From positions 45,550,735-45,614,734 of the forward strand of contig NC_079503.1 in NCBI RefSeq assembly GCF_030052815.1: DNA of 64,000 nt. Reading direction: 5' to 3'. This document shows, piece after piece, positions 1-10,740 of the stretch. Both the position numbers and the translations under genes were made by a program. Each line of letters starts with the position of its first letter. The first letter of the stretch is position 1. This stretch comes from Hevea brasiliensis. Lineage: Eukaryota; Streptophyta; Magnoliopsida; Malpighiales; Euphorbiaceae. Under the pieces are notes generated by a model. The model searched no databases. It worked only from the letters and a program-made list of their open reading frames with translations, and was not told the origin of the DNA.

Positions 1-1758
1 GTATTCATCAAATTCAGTACCCAAATATTCACCTCCACGATCTGATCGAAGAGCTTTAATACTCTTTCCTGTTTGATTTTCTACTTCAGATTTAAATTCT
101 TTGAACTTTTCAAAAGATTCATGTTTGTATTTCATCAAATACAAATACCCAAACCTTGATTTATCATCAGTAAAGGTAATAAAATAATGAAAACCCCCTC
201 TAGCCATTTCTTTAAATGGACCACATACATCACTATGTATTAGCTCCAAAATATTTTCAGCTCTTAGCCCTTGTCCAACAAAGGGTGATCTAGTCATTTT
301 GCCCTGAAGGCAAGATTCACAAGTTGGAGTAGGCTCAGAGCCCAATGAGGATAGAATCCCCATTTTCTCCAGTTTTGCAATCCTATCTTCTGCAACATGA
401 CATAACCTTAAGTGCCAAATATATTTTGAACTTGAGTTGGTTTTCACCATGGCATTGCATTCTTTTAGATCACTTGCATTCAATTTGTGTTTGTCATTAT
501 TATCCAAATAATAAAGACCATCATTCATATAACCCGAACCAACATATTTATTTCCAAAATAAATATTGCAAACATCATCTGTGAATTGAAATTCATAGCC
601 ATTTCTAGTCAAACTAGATATAGAAATGATGTTCTTAAAAGCATCAGGTACATATAAAATATTATCCAAACACAAAACATGTCCAAACATGTAAAAAGAT
701 TTAGATCCTATGGCTAAAGCTTCAACAGTTGAGCCATTGCCAAACCAGACTCTAATATCTTGAGAACGTAAGCTGCTACTGTTTGCTGGTTCCTGCATAT
801 CATTAGAAATGTGAGAACTGGCACCAGTATCTAAAACCCAAGATGTAGATGAACTATGAGTATCATCAGAATCTAAATAACAAGATATGGACATACCTTC
901 CGAAGGTGTATCCTTCTTGTTTTTTAGAGAAGCAAGATACTCTGGGCAGTTCCTTTTCCAGTGCCCATCCTTTTGGCAGTGGAAACACTTTCCTTTGCCT
1001 CCATCAACTTTAGCCTTCCTTTTCTATTTAGCTATTTGCTTGGAACGACTAGGAATATGAGGTTTCTTTTTCTTATTGCCCTTCTTCTTGTTGGACTTTT
1101 CAGCAGAAGAAGATGCAACCAAAGCTACCTCTTTTCCTTTATTGACTGGCATATTCTTTTGTGCAATAACCAGGATGTTGAGTAAACCAGCTAAGGTGCA
1201 TTCCTGTTTAGTCATATGAAAATTTGTCACAAAATTCCCAAAAGACTCAGGAAGGGACTGAAGGATCAAATCCGTTTGTAGTTGGAAATCCATGTTGAAG
1301 TCAAGATGTTCCAACTGCTCAATTAGCTGAATCATCTTGTGGACATGATCCCCAACATTCTGTCCCTCAGACATCCTCATACGGAATAGCTATCTAGATA
1401 TCTCATACCTAGCATTCCTGCTGTGCTCACCATACAACTCTTGTAGGTGAAGGAGGATTTCACTCGCACTCTGCATGTTCTCATGTTGCTTCTGTAACAC
1501 ATTACTCATGGAAGCAAGCATGTAACACTTAGCTCTCATATCATACTCCTTCCACTTGTCCAAAGTTTCATGTTCCTCTTGAGTGGCCTCTGGAGGTAAG
1601 GGACCAGGAACATTTGAATCTAGAACATATCCTATATGTTCAAGGTTCAGGATAAGTTTCAAATTTCTTAGCCAATCAGACAGATTAGGTCCTGTCAACC
1701 TATTGTGATCAAGTATGCTTGCAAGGATATTGGATGGCGGTGGTTGTTTTGTGCTCAT
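1..1758 (-). pseudogene. C1 copia gag-pol, partial (gag, protease, start of integrase)
   Basis: This is the 5' part of a Ty1/copia polyprotein read leftwards; its 3' end lies outside the window. The start is the ATG at 1756-1758, shared in position by related copies (MSTxQPPPSN). Gag occupies about 1758-900 and ends in a lysine-rich stretch and a CCHC zinc knuckle (CFHCQKxGHWKRNC, about 990-945). The protease motif DTGASSH is near 835-815. The pre-integrase HHCC region (HLRLCH, CESCLQGK) and the first part of the integrase follow. Two in-frame TAG codons stand where other copies have CAG, at 1390-1392 and 1024-1026. From 1023 to the window edge the frame looks open by eye. The copy cannot make full-length protein. 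Domain identity is firm; lineage (Tork/Angela type) is inference. Confidence 0.93.
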
Positions 1759-3547
1759 TTTTATCAGAAAATTAATTGTAGAAAATAACCAGATTAATTA
1801 GTAAATGTATCATGTAATTAACCAAAATGATTATGGTCTTTTAATCAAATTGGTCCTCTCACTAACTTAGCGAATCCTACACTTCCAAAGTAGAAAACGG
1901 AAATCCTAGTTGGATGGATTTCTAGTGGGTGATTGAATTCTTATAATTCTATTGATCATCCTCAGGTACATCCATTATTGGAATTACAATAAACTATAAG
2001 TGAGAAACTCCTTGCCCATCACATCTCATGTGAGGTTCAATCCTTTACCTAACCCCTAATGCTCAAAATCTCAGGTACATCCATTATTGACTTATCTTGC
2101 ATTAGTTAAGTTGATCCCATTGAGCCAGTAATTATGTAAATAATTTTAATGTCCTCAGGTACATCCAATATTGGCCACTAAACCATTTACATATTTACAA
2201 CATCTCATGCTTAACAATTATTCTTAAGAAAATCTCTTAAATAAATTGCATCTTATGCAACTATTTAAAATTTCTTAAAATAATTGCCCCAATGGAGGGC
2301 CTATGTTATAATTACTTTAATTATAGCATTTCCAACTTAATCATTTGTTTGGAAGATTTTATGGTCATTCTAATTACTATTAAGGTCTCACTTTGCACAT
2401 TATCCAATTAGCATGCATATATCATGTAATAGCATACATTCCCATACATCTCATGCATTCATGGATAAGCTATAAATATGGTATGATCATGGACTTTCTA
2501 AGGGATTCAATTCTGAGCCACCAAGAATTGAATCAGGGCATTCCTAGGTGCATTTCATTCATTCATTCATTTTACAAGAGTTGCTGAAGGAGTACATAAT
2601 CAACACTTGATCTTGAATTCCTCCCACTGGTCCCACCAATGCTCTTGACCTCCTTGAACTTCTTGCAATCCAATATTACATGGTAATCCTTGGCATACCA
2701 AGGCGAATTTACAAGAACTTAAATAAATGAAATTACAACCCAAAAATTATTACAAACTTAATAATACATGCCCAAAATAACTTAAATAAATTAATTAATT
2801 TACAATCCCAAAGAAACATAAAAGAAATAAATCCAATCACATTGGTCTTTTATAATCCATGATCATCCATCATGCATATCACTATTTAAAAATTAAATAA
2901 AACATACATACTTAAATTAAATTGAATATCTCATATTCAACTTAAAAATCCAGATTTGAATATGATTCAAATAAATTTAAAAATTCAGATTTGAATCTCA
3001 TTCAAACAAATTTAAAAATTCAAATTTGAATCACATTCAAACAACTTTAAAAATTCAGATTTGAATCACATTCAAAAATTTAAAAAAAAATCAGATTTGA
3101 ATCACATTCAAACATTTTTTAAAAAATCAGATCTGAATTTTATTCAATCAATTTTAAAAAATCAGATTTCAATATGATTCAAACAACTTTAAAAATTCAG
3201 ATTTGAATCACATTCGAACAACTTTTAAAATTCAGATTTGAATCACATTCAAACAATTTTTAAAATTCCGATTTGAATCATAATTTAATTGTGTGATTAA
3301 AATTCTAATTAAACAATTTAATTAGACATAGGATGAGCTTTTAGATCATACAACAATTGTAAATTAAAAAGCAAACCTTGTACCACCTTGAAGAAGCTTT
3401 GTTGCCGCCACCAATGGTGGCTTCACCATGTGTGCCGCCACACATCCATTGCAACCAGCAATGGATCAATCATCTCATGATCAAATCACACAATTAAATC
3501 ATATAATCAACAATCTAAATGGAAAATATAGTGGCTCTGATACCAAT
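1759..3547 (-). other. C1 untranslated leader between PBS and gag
   Basis: Non-coding leader of about 1.8 kb, long for a copia element. From the gag side it holds three copies of a box resembling AATAATGGATGTACCTGAGG (minus strand, near 1963-1985, 2072-2093 and 2155-2177), a short hairpin CCTTGGCATACCAAGG near 2684, and an array of about nine degenerate 34-38-nt units (2928-3285) with dyads TTTGAAT/ATTCAAA. The complement of the primer-binding site lies at 3534-3545. I see no protein-coding gene on the sense strand. Confidence 0.85.
3534..3545 (-). other. C1 primer-binding site (tRNA-iMet type)
   Basis: The minus strand reads TGGTATCAGAGC, the standard copia primer-binding site complementary to the 3' end of initiator methionine tRNA. 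It lies two bases inside the LTR edge, as in the other copies. It primes minus-strand DNA synthesis. Confidence 0.92.
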
Positions 3548-5027
3548 TGTAGGAACGGAAGTGTGAAAAACACAAGTTTATACCATTGAATTTAAAAATT
3601 TTCATCTAGGGTCACATGAAACATGCAAGATTTATTTTTATCTATTTGATTTCAATGATAAACAACATATTAAAACTCTTTTAATATGTTTTTGGATCTG
3701 TATTTGCCATTTAAGATTTTAAAATTAATCAGATTAATTTTAGAACCCTAGATTAAATCAAGAATGATTGCACTAACCTCTTGATGCACTGCAGTGTGTC
3801 TGCGCCTTTGAGATTCGTCTTCAGGACACCAGATGTTGTCCCTCTAGCTTGTCTACACCAAGAACACCTATGGCAGCCCTTGAACAGCTTCTAAAGCTTT
3901 TTCTATTAATTAGAAATTTAAGTTCTTCCTTTTAAGAGATTAGAGATGTAAACAAGACACTAGAAACAATTTCTAGTGTTCTTAATTCAAGAGATTGATG
4001 GCTAATCTCTTTGCATTGATGAGAGATGAAGAAGAATAGATGAAAAGCCTCAAAGTGCCGTGACAAAGGAGAGGAGTGGCTGCTAGTTATTTTTTCTTTT
4101 CATAACCACACTTAAATAGCTAGGTTAACACATTAAACCCTTGCCACATGTCACCCTTTGATTAGCTCTAGGTTTAAGTGACCCAATCACATTGTGCCAA
4201 GTGTCAAACCTATATTTAATCTCTCTGTTACAAAATCTCAACTCAAGCTGGAGTCATGGTTTGTGTCAAACTCCATTTGCTATGAATATTATGTTCTCTT
4301 TTAATTCCAGTTCTTGATTAAAAAGATTTTCTCATCAGAAACTCTTTTCTGAATAAATCTATCTGTCCTGACCAGGAACTTGAAACATCAAGAACAATTA
4401 AATGAACATAGGATTTTATCTCTATTTACTTAGAGGAACAGATTCCATCTTGATCAACACCTACCTCCATATATAACTAGTAGGAGCTAACACATGCCCA
4501 TATACCCATGCATAGTACAAGTATGAAAGCGGTATCAAACTCAAACTACCTATATACAAGATAACTGTGCTATTTCAGGTCTAAAGATTATATGCACTGA
4601 TATGATTTATGGCAAAACATTGACAAGAGTAAACTCCATGTGCTTGTCATAAGTGTCACTGGTTCGGCCTACTTATCATTTATAAGTGCCTATCATGTTT
4701 GTTATATGGCATGAGACTCACCATTCCATCTTATTTATATCTCATATAAATAACTTGGGAACAAACATGATTACAATCTTTCTGTATAAGTCATGTCCTT
4801 ATTATGAAGTATCCTCGATTGTGAACCTATTTATGATACTTTGTGCTAGAAATATTGTCACTCATATTCTTAACAACTTAAGAATAATATTTCTAACAAA
4901 ATATCAATGGACCTTTTCTATTACACATAAATATATTATGTAAACGGAAAAGTGGAAATGCTTTTTATTAATAAAAATATGTACAAGATACATACTAAAT
5001 GATATGCTCTAGGGCATACTACTAACA
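3548..5027 (-). repeat. C1 5' LTR, internally deleted
   Basis: The minus strand runs from TGTTAGTAGTATGCCC (5027) to the LTR 3' end at 3548, where the terminal TTCA has become TACA. It is 1480 bp against about 2.1 kb for full copies. Roughly 0.6 kb is missing at about 4221, where sequence ending TTTAATC runs straight into CTCTGTTAC; full copies have AATCT on both sides of the missing block, so a microhomology deletion is likely. The flanking AGCAT at 5028-5032 would be the right target duplication; the left one is outside the window. Confidence 0.9.
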
Positions 5028-5917
5028 AGCATAGCATGCCATGGCCACCCAATTAGTGTTAAGGTTTACCTTAAATGAACCTATAATCATATATTACCAT
5101 GAACTAGAATCTTTCTGCTACAAAATCCCAACTCAAGCTGTAGTCATGATTTATGTCAAACTCCATTTGCTATGAATATTATGTTCTCTTTTAATTCCAG
5201 TTTTTGATTAAAAAGATTTTCTCATCAGAAACTCTTTTCTGAATAAATCTATCTGTCCTGGCCAGGAACTTGAAACATCAAGAACAATTAAATGAACATA
5301 GGATTTTATCTCTATTTACTTAGAGGAACAGATTCCATCTTGAACAACACTTACCTCCATATATAATTAGTAGGAGCCAATAGATGCTCATATACCCATA
5401 CACAGTACAAGTATGAAAGCAATATCAAACTCAAACTACCTATATACAAGATAATTGTGCTATCTCAGGTCTAAAGATTATATGCACTGATATGATTTAT
5501 AACAAAACATTGATAAGAGTAAACTCCATGTGCTTGTCATAAGTGTCCCTAGTTCGGCCTACTTATCATTTATAAGTGCCTATCATATTTGTTATATGGC
5601 ATGAGACTCACTATTCCATCTTATTTATATCTCATATAAATAAGTTAGGAACAAATATGAATACAATATTTCTGGATAAGTCATGTCCTTATTATGGAGT
5701 ATCCTCGATTGTGAACCTATTTATGATACTTTGTGCTAGAAATATTGTCACTCATATTCTTAACAACTTAAGAATAATATTTCTAACAAAATATCAATGG
5801 ACCTTTTCTATTACACATAAATATATTATTTAAACGAAAAAGTTAAAATGCCTTTTATTAATAAAAATATGTACAATATACATACTAAATGATATGCTCT
5901 AGGGCATACTACTAACA
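5028..5917 (-). repeat. C2 copia LTR fragment (5' portion)
   Basis: This holds the first 890 bp of the family LTR on the minus strand, starting at 5917 and cut at 5028 where C1 begins. C1 therefore appears to have inserted into this LTR, the remainder lying left of the window. At 5917/5918 it abuts the gag of C3 directly. It is either the 3' LTR of C3 after loss of pol, or a separate insertion into C3 gag; the missing left side would decide. Confidence 0.85.
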
Positions 5918-6751
5918 TCTTGTCCTTCAGAGAAGCAAGATACTCTGGGCAGTTCCTTTTCCAGTGCCTATCCTTCTGGCAGTGGAAACACTTTCCTTTG
6001 CCTCCATCAGCTTTAGTCTTCCCTTTCTGTTTAGCTATTTTCTTGGAAGGACCAGGAATCTGAGGTTTCTTTTTCTTATTGCCCTTCTTCTTGTTGGACT
6101 TTCCAATAGAAGAAGATGCCATCAAAGCTACTTCTTTTCCTTTATTGCTCGACATATTCTTTTGGGCAATAACCAGCATGTTGAGTAAACCAGCTAAGGT
6201 GCATTCCTGTTTAGTCCTATGGAAATTTGTCACAAAATTCCCAAAAGACTCAGGAAGGGACTGAAGGATCAAATCCGTCTATAGTTGGAAATCCATGTTG
6301 AAGTCAAGATGTTCCAACTGCTCAATCAGCCGAATCATCTTGTGCACATGATCCCCAACATTCTGTCCCTCACACGGAATAGCTGTCTAGATATCTCATA
6401 CCTAGCATTCCTGCTGTGCTCACCATACAACTCTTGTAGGTGAAGGAGGATCTCATTCGCACTCTGCATGTTCTCATGCTACTTCTATAACTCATTGCTC
6501 ATGGAAGCAAGCATGTAACACTTAGCTCTTATATCATGTTCCTTCCACTTGTCCAAAGTTTCATATTCCTCTTGATTGGCCTCTGGAGGTAAGGGACCAG
6601 GAACATTTGAATCTAGAACATATCCAATATGTTCAAGGTTCAGGATAAGTTTCAAATTTTTTAGCCAATCAGAGAGATTAGGTCCTGTCAACCTATTGCG
6701 ATCAAGTATGCTTACAAGGATATTGGATGGTGGTGGTTGTTCTATGCTCAT
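5918..6751 (-). pseudogene. C3 copia gag, truncated
   Basis: Gag of a minus-strand copia copy, from the ATG at 6749-6751 (MSIEQPPPSN) to a CCHC zinc knuckle (CFHCQKDxHWKRNC, about 6000-5955) and the segment YLASLKDK, after which the LTR of C2 starts at once. An in-frame stop lies just below 6485 where related copies have CAG, and about a dozen bases are missing near 6370-6375 (between SEGQ and the RMRM segment). The downstream frame reads through the junction into LTR sequence, adding some 35 unrelated residues. Protease, integrase, RT and RNase H are absent here. It is a gag remnant of the same family as its neighbours. Confidence 0.9.
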
Positions 6752-6850
6752 TATTATTAGAAAATTAATTACAGAAAAAAACTAGATTAATTAGTAAATG
6801 TATCAAGTAATTAACTAAAATGATTATGGTCTTTTAATCAAATTGGTCCT
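6752..6850 (-). other. C3 leader, gag-proximal piece
   Basis: The first 99 bases upstream of C3 gag match the leader of the other copies, then stop at the C4 insertion. The rest of the leader resumes at 16830. GTCCT at 6846-6850 is the left copy of the target duplication. Confidence 0.88.
6846..6850 (+). repeat. C4 target-site duplication, left
   Basis: GTCCT immediately before the 5' LTR matches GTCCT at 16830-16834 immediately after the 3' LTR. Five bases is the usual copia integrase footprint. Confidence 0.95.
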
Positions 6851-8193
6851 TGTTAGTAGTATGCCCTAGAGCATATCATTTAGTATGTATCTTGTACATA
6901 ATTTTATTAATAAAAGGCATTTCCACTTTTCCGTTTACATAATATATTTATGTGTAATAGAAAAGGTCCATTGATATTTTGTTAGAAATATTATTCTTAA
7001 GTTGTTAAGAATATGAGTGACAATATTTCTAGCACAAAGTATCATAAATAGGTTCACAATCGAGGATACTTCATAATAAGGACATGACTTATCCAGAAAG
7101 ATTGTATTCATGTTTGTTCCCAAGTTATTTATATGAGATATAAATAAGATGGAATGGTGAGTCTCATGCCATATAACAAACATGATAGGCACTTATAAAT
7201 GATAAGTAGGCCGAACCAGTGACACTTATGACAAGCACATGGAGTTTACTCTTGTCAATGTTTTGTCATAAATCATATCGAGGCATATAATCTTTAGACT
7301 GAGATAGCACAGTTATCTTGTATATAGGTAGTTTGAGTTTGATAACGCTTTCATACTTGTACTATGTATGGGTATATGGGCATGTGTTGGCTCTCGCTAG
7401 TTATATATGGAGGTAGGTGTTGATCAAGATGGAATCTGTTCCTCTAAGTAAATAGAGATAAAATCCTATGTTCATTTAATTGTTCTTGATATTTCAAGTT
7501 CCTGGCCAGGACAGATAGATTTATTCAGAAAAGAGTTTCTGATGAGAAAAATCTTTTAATAAAGAACTGGAATTAAAAGATAACATAATATTAATATAAA
7601 ATTTAGTTTGACATAAAACATGACTCGGCTTGAGTTGGGATTTTGTAACAGAGATTCTAGTGCATGGTAACATATGATTATAGGTTCATTTAAGGTAAAT
7701 CTTATTACTAATTGGGTGGCCATTGCATGCTATGCTAGGTGTTAACCATGGTCTATGAGGTTCATAAAATGATTTAGAGAAATCATTTATGGTAAGAAAG
7801 AGTTCTGATGATATTAAGAGTTGATATCATGTCTCATTGCCAATTAGTGATGAGCCTAGTAAGTCACACACATACACAAGTTATCACCTATTTAAATATG
7901 ATTTAATTAATTAATTAAAGAGTTTAATTGATTAATTAAATAGGTTTGGTTTGCAATTAAATTGCAAAGTCCCTAGCATGACTTGAAACCAAATCTAGAT
8001 TATTGGATGTGTAGTATAAATTAAATTTATATTTAAAGTGTTTAAATATGAATTTAATTGATGAGAAATTAATTAATAGAGATTAATTAATTAATTTATA
8101 TTTGATATAAATTAATTAGAAGAAGAAAATAATTATTTTGGGTTAAGAACTCAAAATTAAGACACAGGGGCATTTTGGTCATTTCATTAGTGA

Positions 8194-8199
8194 CACGTG
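8194..8199 (+). promoter_or_regulatory. CACGTG G-box in C4 5' LTR
   Basis: A perfect CACGTG lies about 185 bases upstream of the TATA-like element, repeated in the C4 3' LTR (16069-16074) and the C6 3' LTR (38948-38953). Several other copies have CATGTG here. G-boxes bind plant bZIP/bHLH factors; function here is unproven. Confidence 0.4.
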
Positions 8200-8381
8200 G
8201 CACCATGAGATGGTGACACATGGGATTACACATAAGCTTGCCAAATTTTTTTTTAATCATGTAAGATGATTAAAATCAAGATTAAATATAGGTTTGACAC
8301 TTGGCACAATGTGATTGGGTCACTTAAACCTAGAGCTAATCAAAAGGTGACATGTGGCTAGGGTTTAATGTGTTAACCTAG

Positions 8382-8390
8382 CTATTTAAG
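8382..8390 (+). promoter_or_regulatory. C4 5' LTR TATA-like promoter element
   Basis: CTATTTAAG lies about 560 bases before the LTR end, after GGGTTTAATGTGTTAACCTAG. C10 has the better TATA form CTATATAAG at the same place. Transcription of the genomic RNA probably starts about 30 bases downstream. This is inferred from motif and position only. Confidence 0.55.
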
Positions 8391-8955
8391 TGTGGTTATG
8401 AAAAGAAAAAATAACCAGCAGCCTCTCCTCTCATTTGTCACGCCACTTTGAGCCTCTCCAGCTATTTCTCTTCATCTATCATCAATTCAAAGAGATTAGC
8501 CATCAATCTGTTGAATTAAGAACACTATAAATTGTTTCTAGTGTCCTGTTTACATCTCTAATCTCTTAAAAGGCAGAACTTGAATTTCTAATTAATAGAA
8601 AAAGCTTTAGAGGCTGTTCAAGGGCTGCCATAGGTGTTCTTGGTGTGGACAAGCTAGAGGGACAACATTTGGTGTCCTGAAGATGAATCTCAAAGGCGCA
8701 GACATGCTGCTGTGCATCAAGAGGTTAGTGTAATCGTTCTTGATTTAATCTAGGGTTCTAAAATTAATCTGATTAATTTTAAAATCTTAAATGGCAAATA
8801 CAGATCCAAAAACATATTAAAAGAGTTTTAATATGTTGTTTATCATTGAAATCAAATAGATAAAAATAAATCTTGCATGGTGCATGTGACCCTAGGCGAA
8901 ATTTTTTGAATTCAATGGTATAATCTTGTGTTTTTCACGCTTCCGTTCCTTCAAT

Positions 8956-8967
8956 TGGTATTAGAGC
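8956..8967 (+). other. C4 primer-binding site
   Basis: TGGTATTAGAGC follows the 5' LTR after two bases. It differs from the consensus TGGTATCAGAGC by one C-to-T change, so initiator tRNA-Met pairing is slightly weakened. Confidence 0.9.
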
Positions 8968-10740
8968 CACTATATTTGCCATTTAGATTGTTGATTATAT
9001 GATTTAATTGTGTGATTTGATCATGAGATGATTGATTCATTGCTGGTTGGATCAAGAGGTGTGGCGGCACACATGGTGAAGCCACCATTGGTGGCGGCAA
9101 CAATGGTTCCATGGGTGGTTCAAGGTTTGGCTTTTAATTATGCAATTGTTGTATGATCTAAGGCCTATTCTTTGACTAATTAAAGTGTTTAATTAGTAGT
9201 TTTAATTACACAATTAAATTATAATTCAAATCAGAATTTTAAAAATTGTTTGAATGTGATTCAAATCTTAATTTTAAAAGTTGTTTGAATGTGATTCAAA
9301 TCTGAATTTTTAAAGTTGTTTGAATCATATTTAAATCTGATTTTTTAAAATTGATTCAATAAAATTCAGATCTGATTTTTTAAAAAATATTTGAATGTGA
9401 TTCAAATCTGATTTTTTAAAAAATGTTTGAATGTGATTCAAATATGAATTTTTGAAGTTGTTTGAAAGTTATTCAAATCTGAATTTTTAAATTTATTTGA
9501 ATGAGACTCAAATCTGAATTTTTAAATTTATTTGAATCATATTCAAATCTGGATTTTTAAGTTGAATATGAGATATTCAATTTAATTTAAGTATGTATGT
9601 TTTATTTAATTGTTAAATAGTGATATGCATGATGGATGATCATGGACTATAAAAGACCAATGTGATTGGATTTATTTCTTTTATGTTTCTTTGGGATTGT
9701 AAATTAATTAATTTATTTTAATTTATTTTGGGCATGTATTATTAAGTTTGTAATAATTTTTGGGTTGTAATTTCATTTATTTAAGTTCTTGTAAATTCAC
9801 CTTGGTATGCCAAGGATTGCTATGTAATATTGGATTGCAAGAAGTTCAAGGAGGTCAAGAGCATTGGTGGGACCAGTGGGAGGAATTCAATATCAAGTGT
9901 TGATTATGTACTCCTTCAGCAACTCTTGTAAAATGAATGAATGAAATGCACCTAGGAATGCCCTGATTCAATTCTTGGTGGCTCAGAATTGAATCCCTTA
10001 GAAAGTCCATGATCATACCATATTTACTGCTTATCCATGAATGCATGAGATGTATGGGAATGTATGCAATTATCTGATATATGCATGCTAAATGGATAAT
10101 GTGCAAAGTGAGACCTTAATAGTAATAAGGATGGCTATAAAATCTTCCAAACAAATGATTAAGTTGGAAATGCTATAATTAAAGTAATTATAACATAAGC
10201 CCTCCATTGGGGCAATTATTTTAAGAAATTTTAAATAGTTGCATGAGATGCAATTAATTTAAGAGATTTTCTTAAGAATAATTGTTAAGCATGAGATGTT
10301 ATAAATATGTAAATGGTTTAGTGGCCAATATTGGATGTACCTGCGGACATTAAAATTATTTGCATAATTACTGACTCAATGGGATCAACTTAACTAATGC
10401 AAGATAAGTCAATAATGGATGTACCTGAGATTTTGAGCATTAGGGGCTAGGTAAAGGATTGAACCTCACACGAGATGTGATGGGCAAGGAGTTGCTCACT
10501 TATAGTTTATTGTAATTCCAATAATGGATGTACCTGAGGATGATCAATAGAATTATAAGAATTCAATCACCCACTAGAAATCCATCCAACTAGGATTTCC
10601 ATTTTCTACTCTGGAAGTGTAGGATTCGCTAAGTTAGTGGGAGGACCAATTTGATTAAAAGACCATAATCATTTTGGTTAATTACATGATACATTTACTA
10701 ATTAATCTGGTTATTTTCTGCAGTTAATTTTCTGATAAAA
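8968..10740 (+). other. C4 untranslated leader with repeat array and repeated boxes
   Basis: This is about 1.8 kb between the primer site and gag. In order: a GTGGCGG-containing stretch near 9060-9100; an array of nine to ten degenerate 34-38-nt units (9222-9560) with dyads TTTGAAT/ATTCAAA; the hairpin CCTTGGTATGCCAAGG (9800-9815); and three boxes of the form AATAATGGATGTACCTGAGG at 10327-10346, 10411-10430 and 10520-10539. No sense gene is evident. An 83-codon ORF runs antisense at 9855-10106. Packaging, dimerisation or translation signals would be expected here, but no role is shown. Confidence 0.85.

Larger units (their letters stand above)
6851..8953 (+). repeat. C4 5' LTR
   Basis: Starts TGTTAGTAGTATGCCC and ends CCGTTCCTTCA, giving the canonical TG...CA ends. 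It contains an AATAAA-like motif about 50 bases in, an AT-rich inverted repeat near 7905-7940, a CACGTG box at 8194-8199, an ATTGG (CCAAT complement) near 8311, and a probable TATA box at 8382-8390. A cluster of differences from the other copies lies at about 7270-7640. An 85-codon ORF runs antisense at 6935-7192. Confidence 0.96.

Noticed and set aside
5826..5917. C-terminal extension of C3 Gag (about 35 residues) as a novel Gag fusion
   Set aside because: It is translated LTR sequence read through the gag/LTR junction; the same LTR-derived residues appear at the C9/C11 junction (62084-62142).
9222..9560. Leader repeat array considered as a CRISPR array
   Set aside because: Units are contiguous, degenerate and lack unique spacers; the context is a plant retrotransposon.
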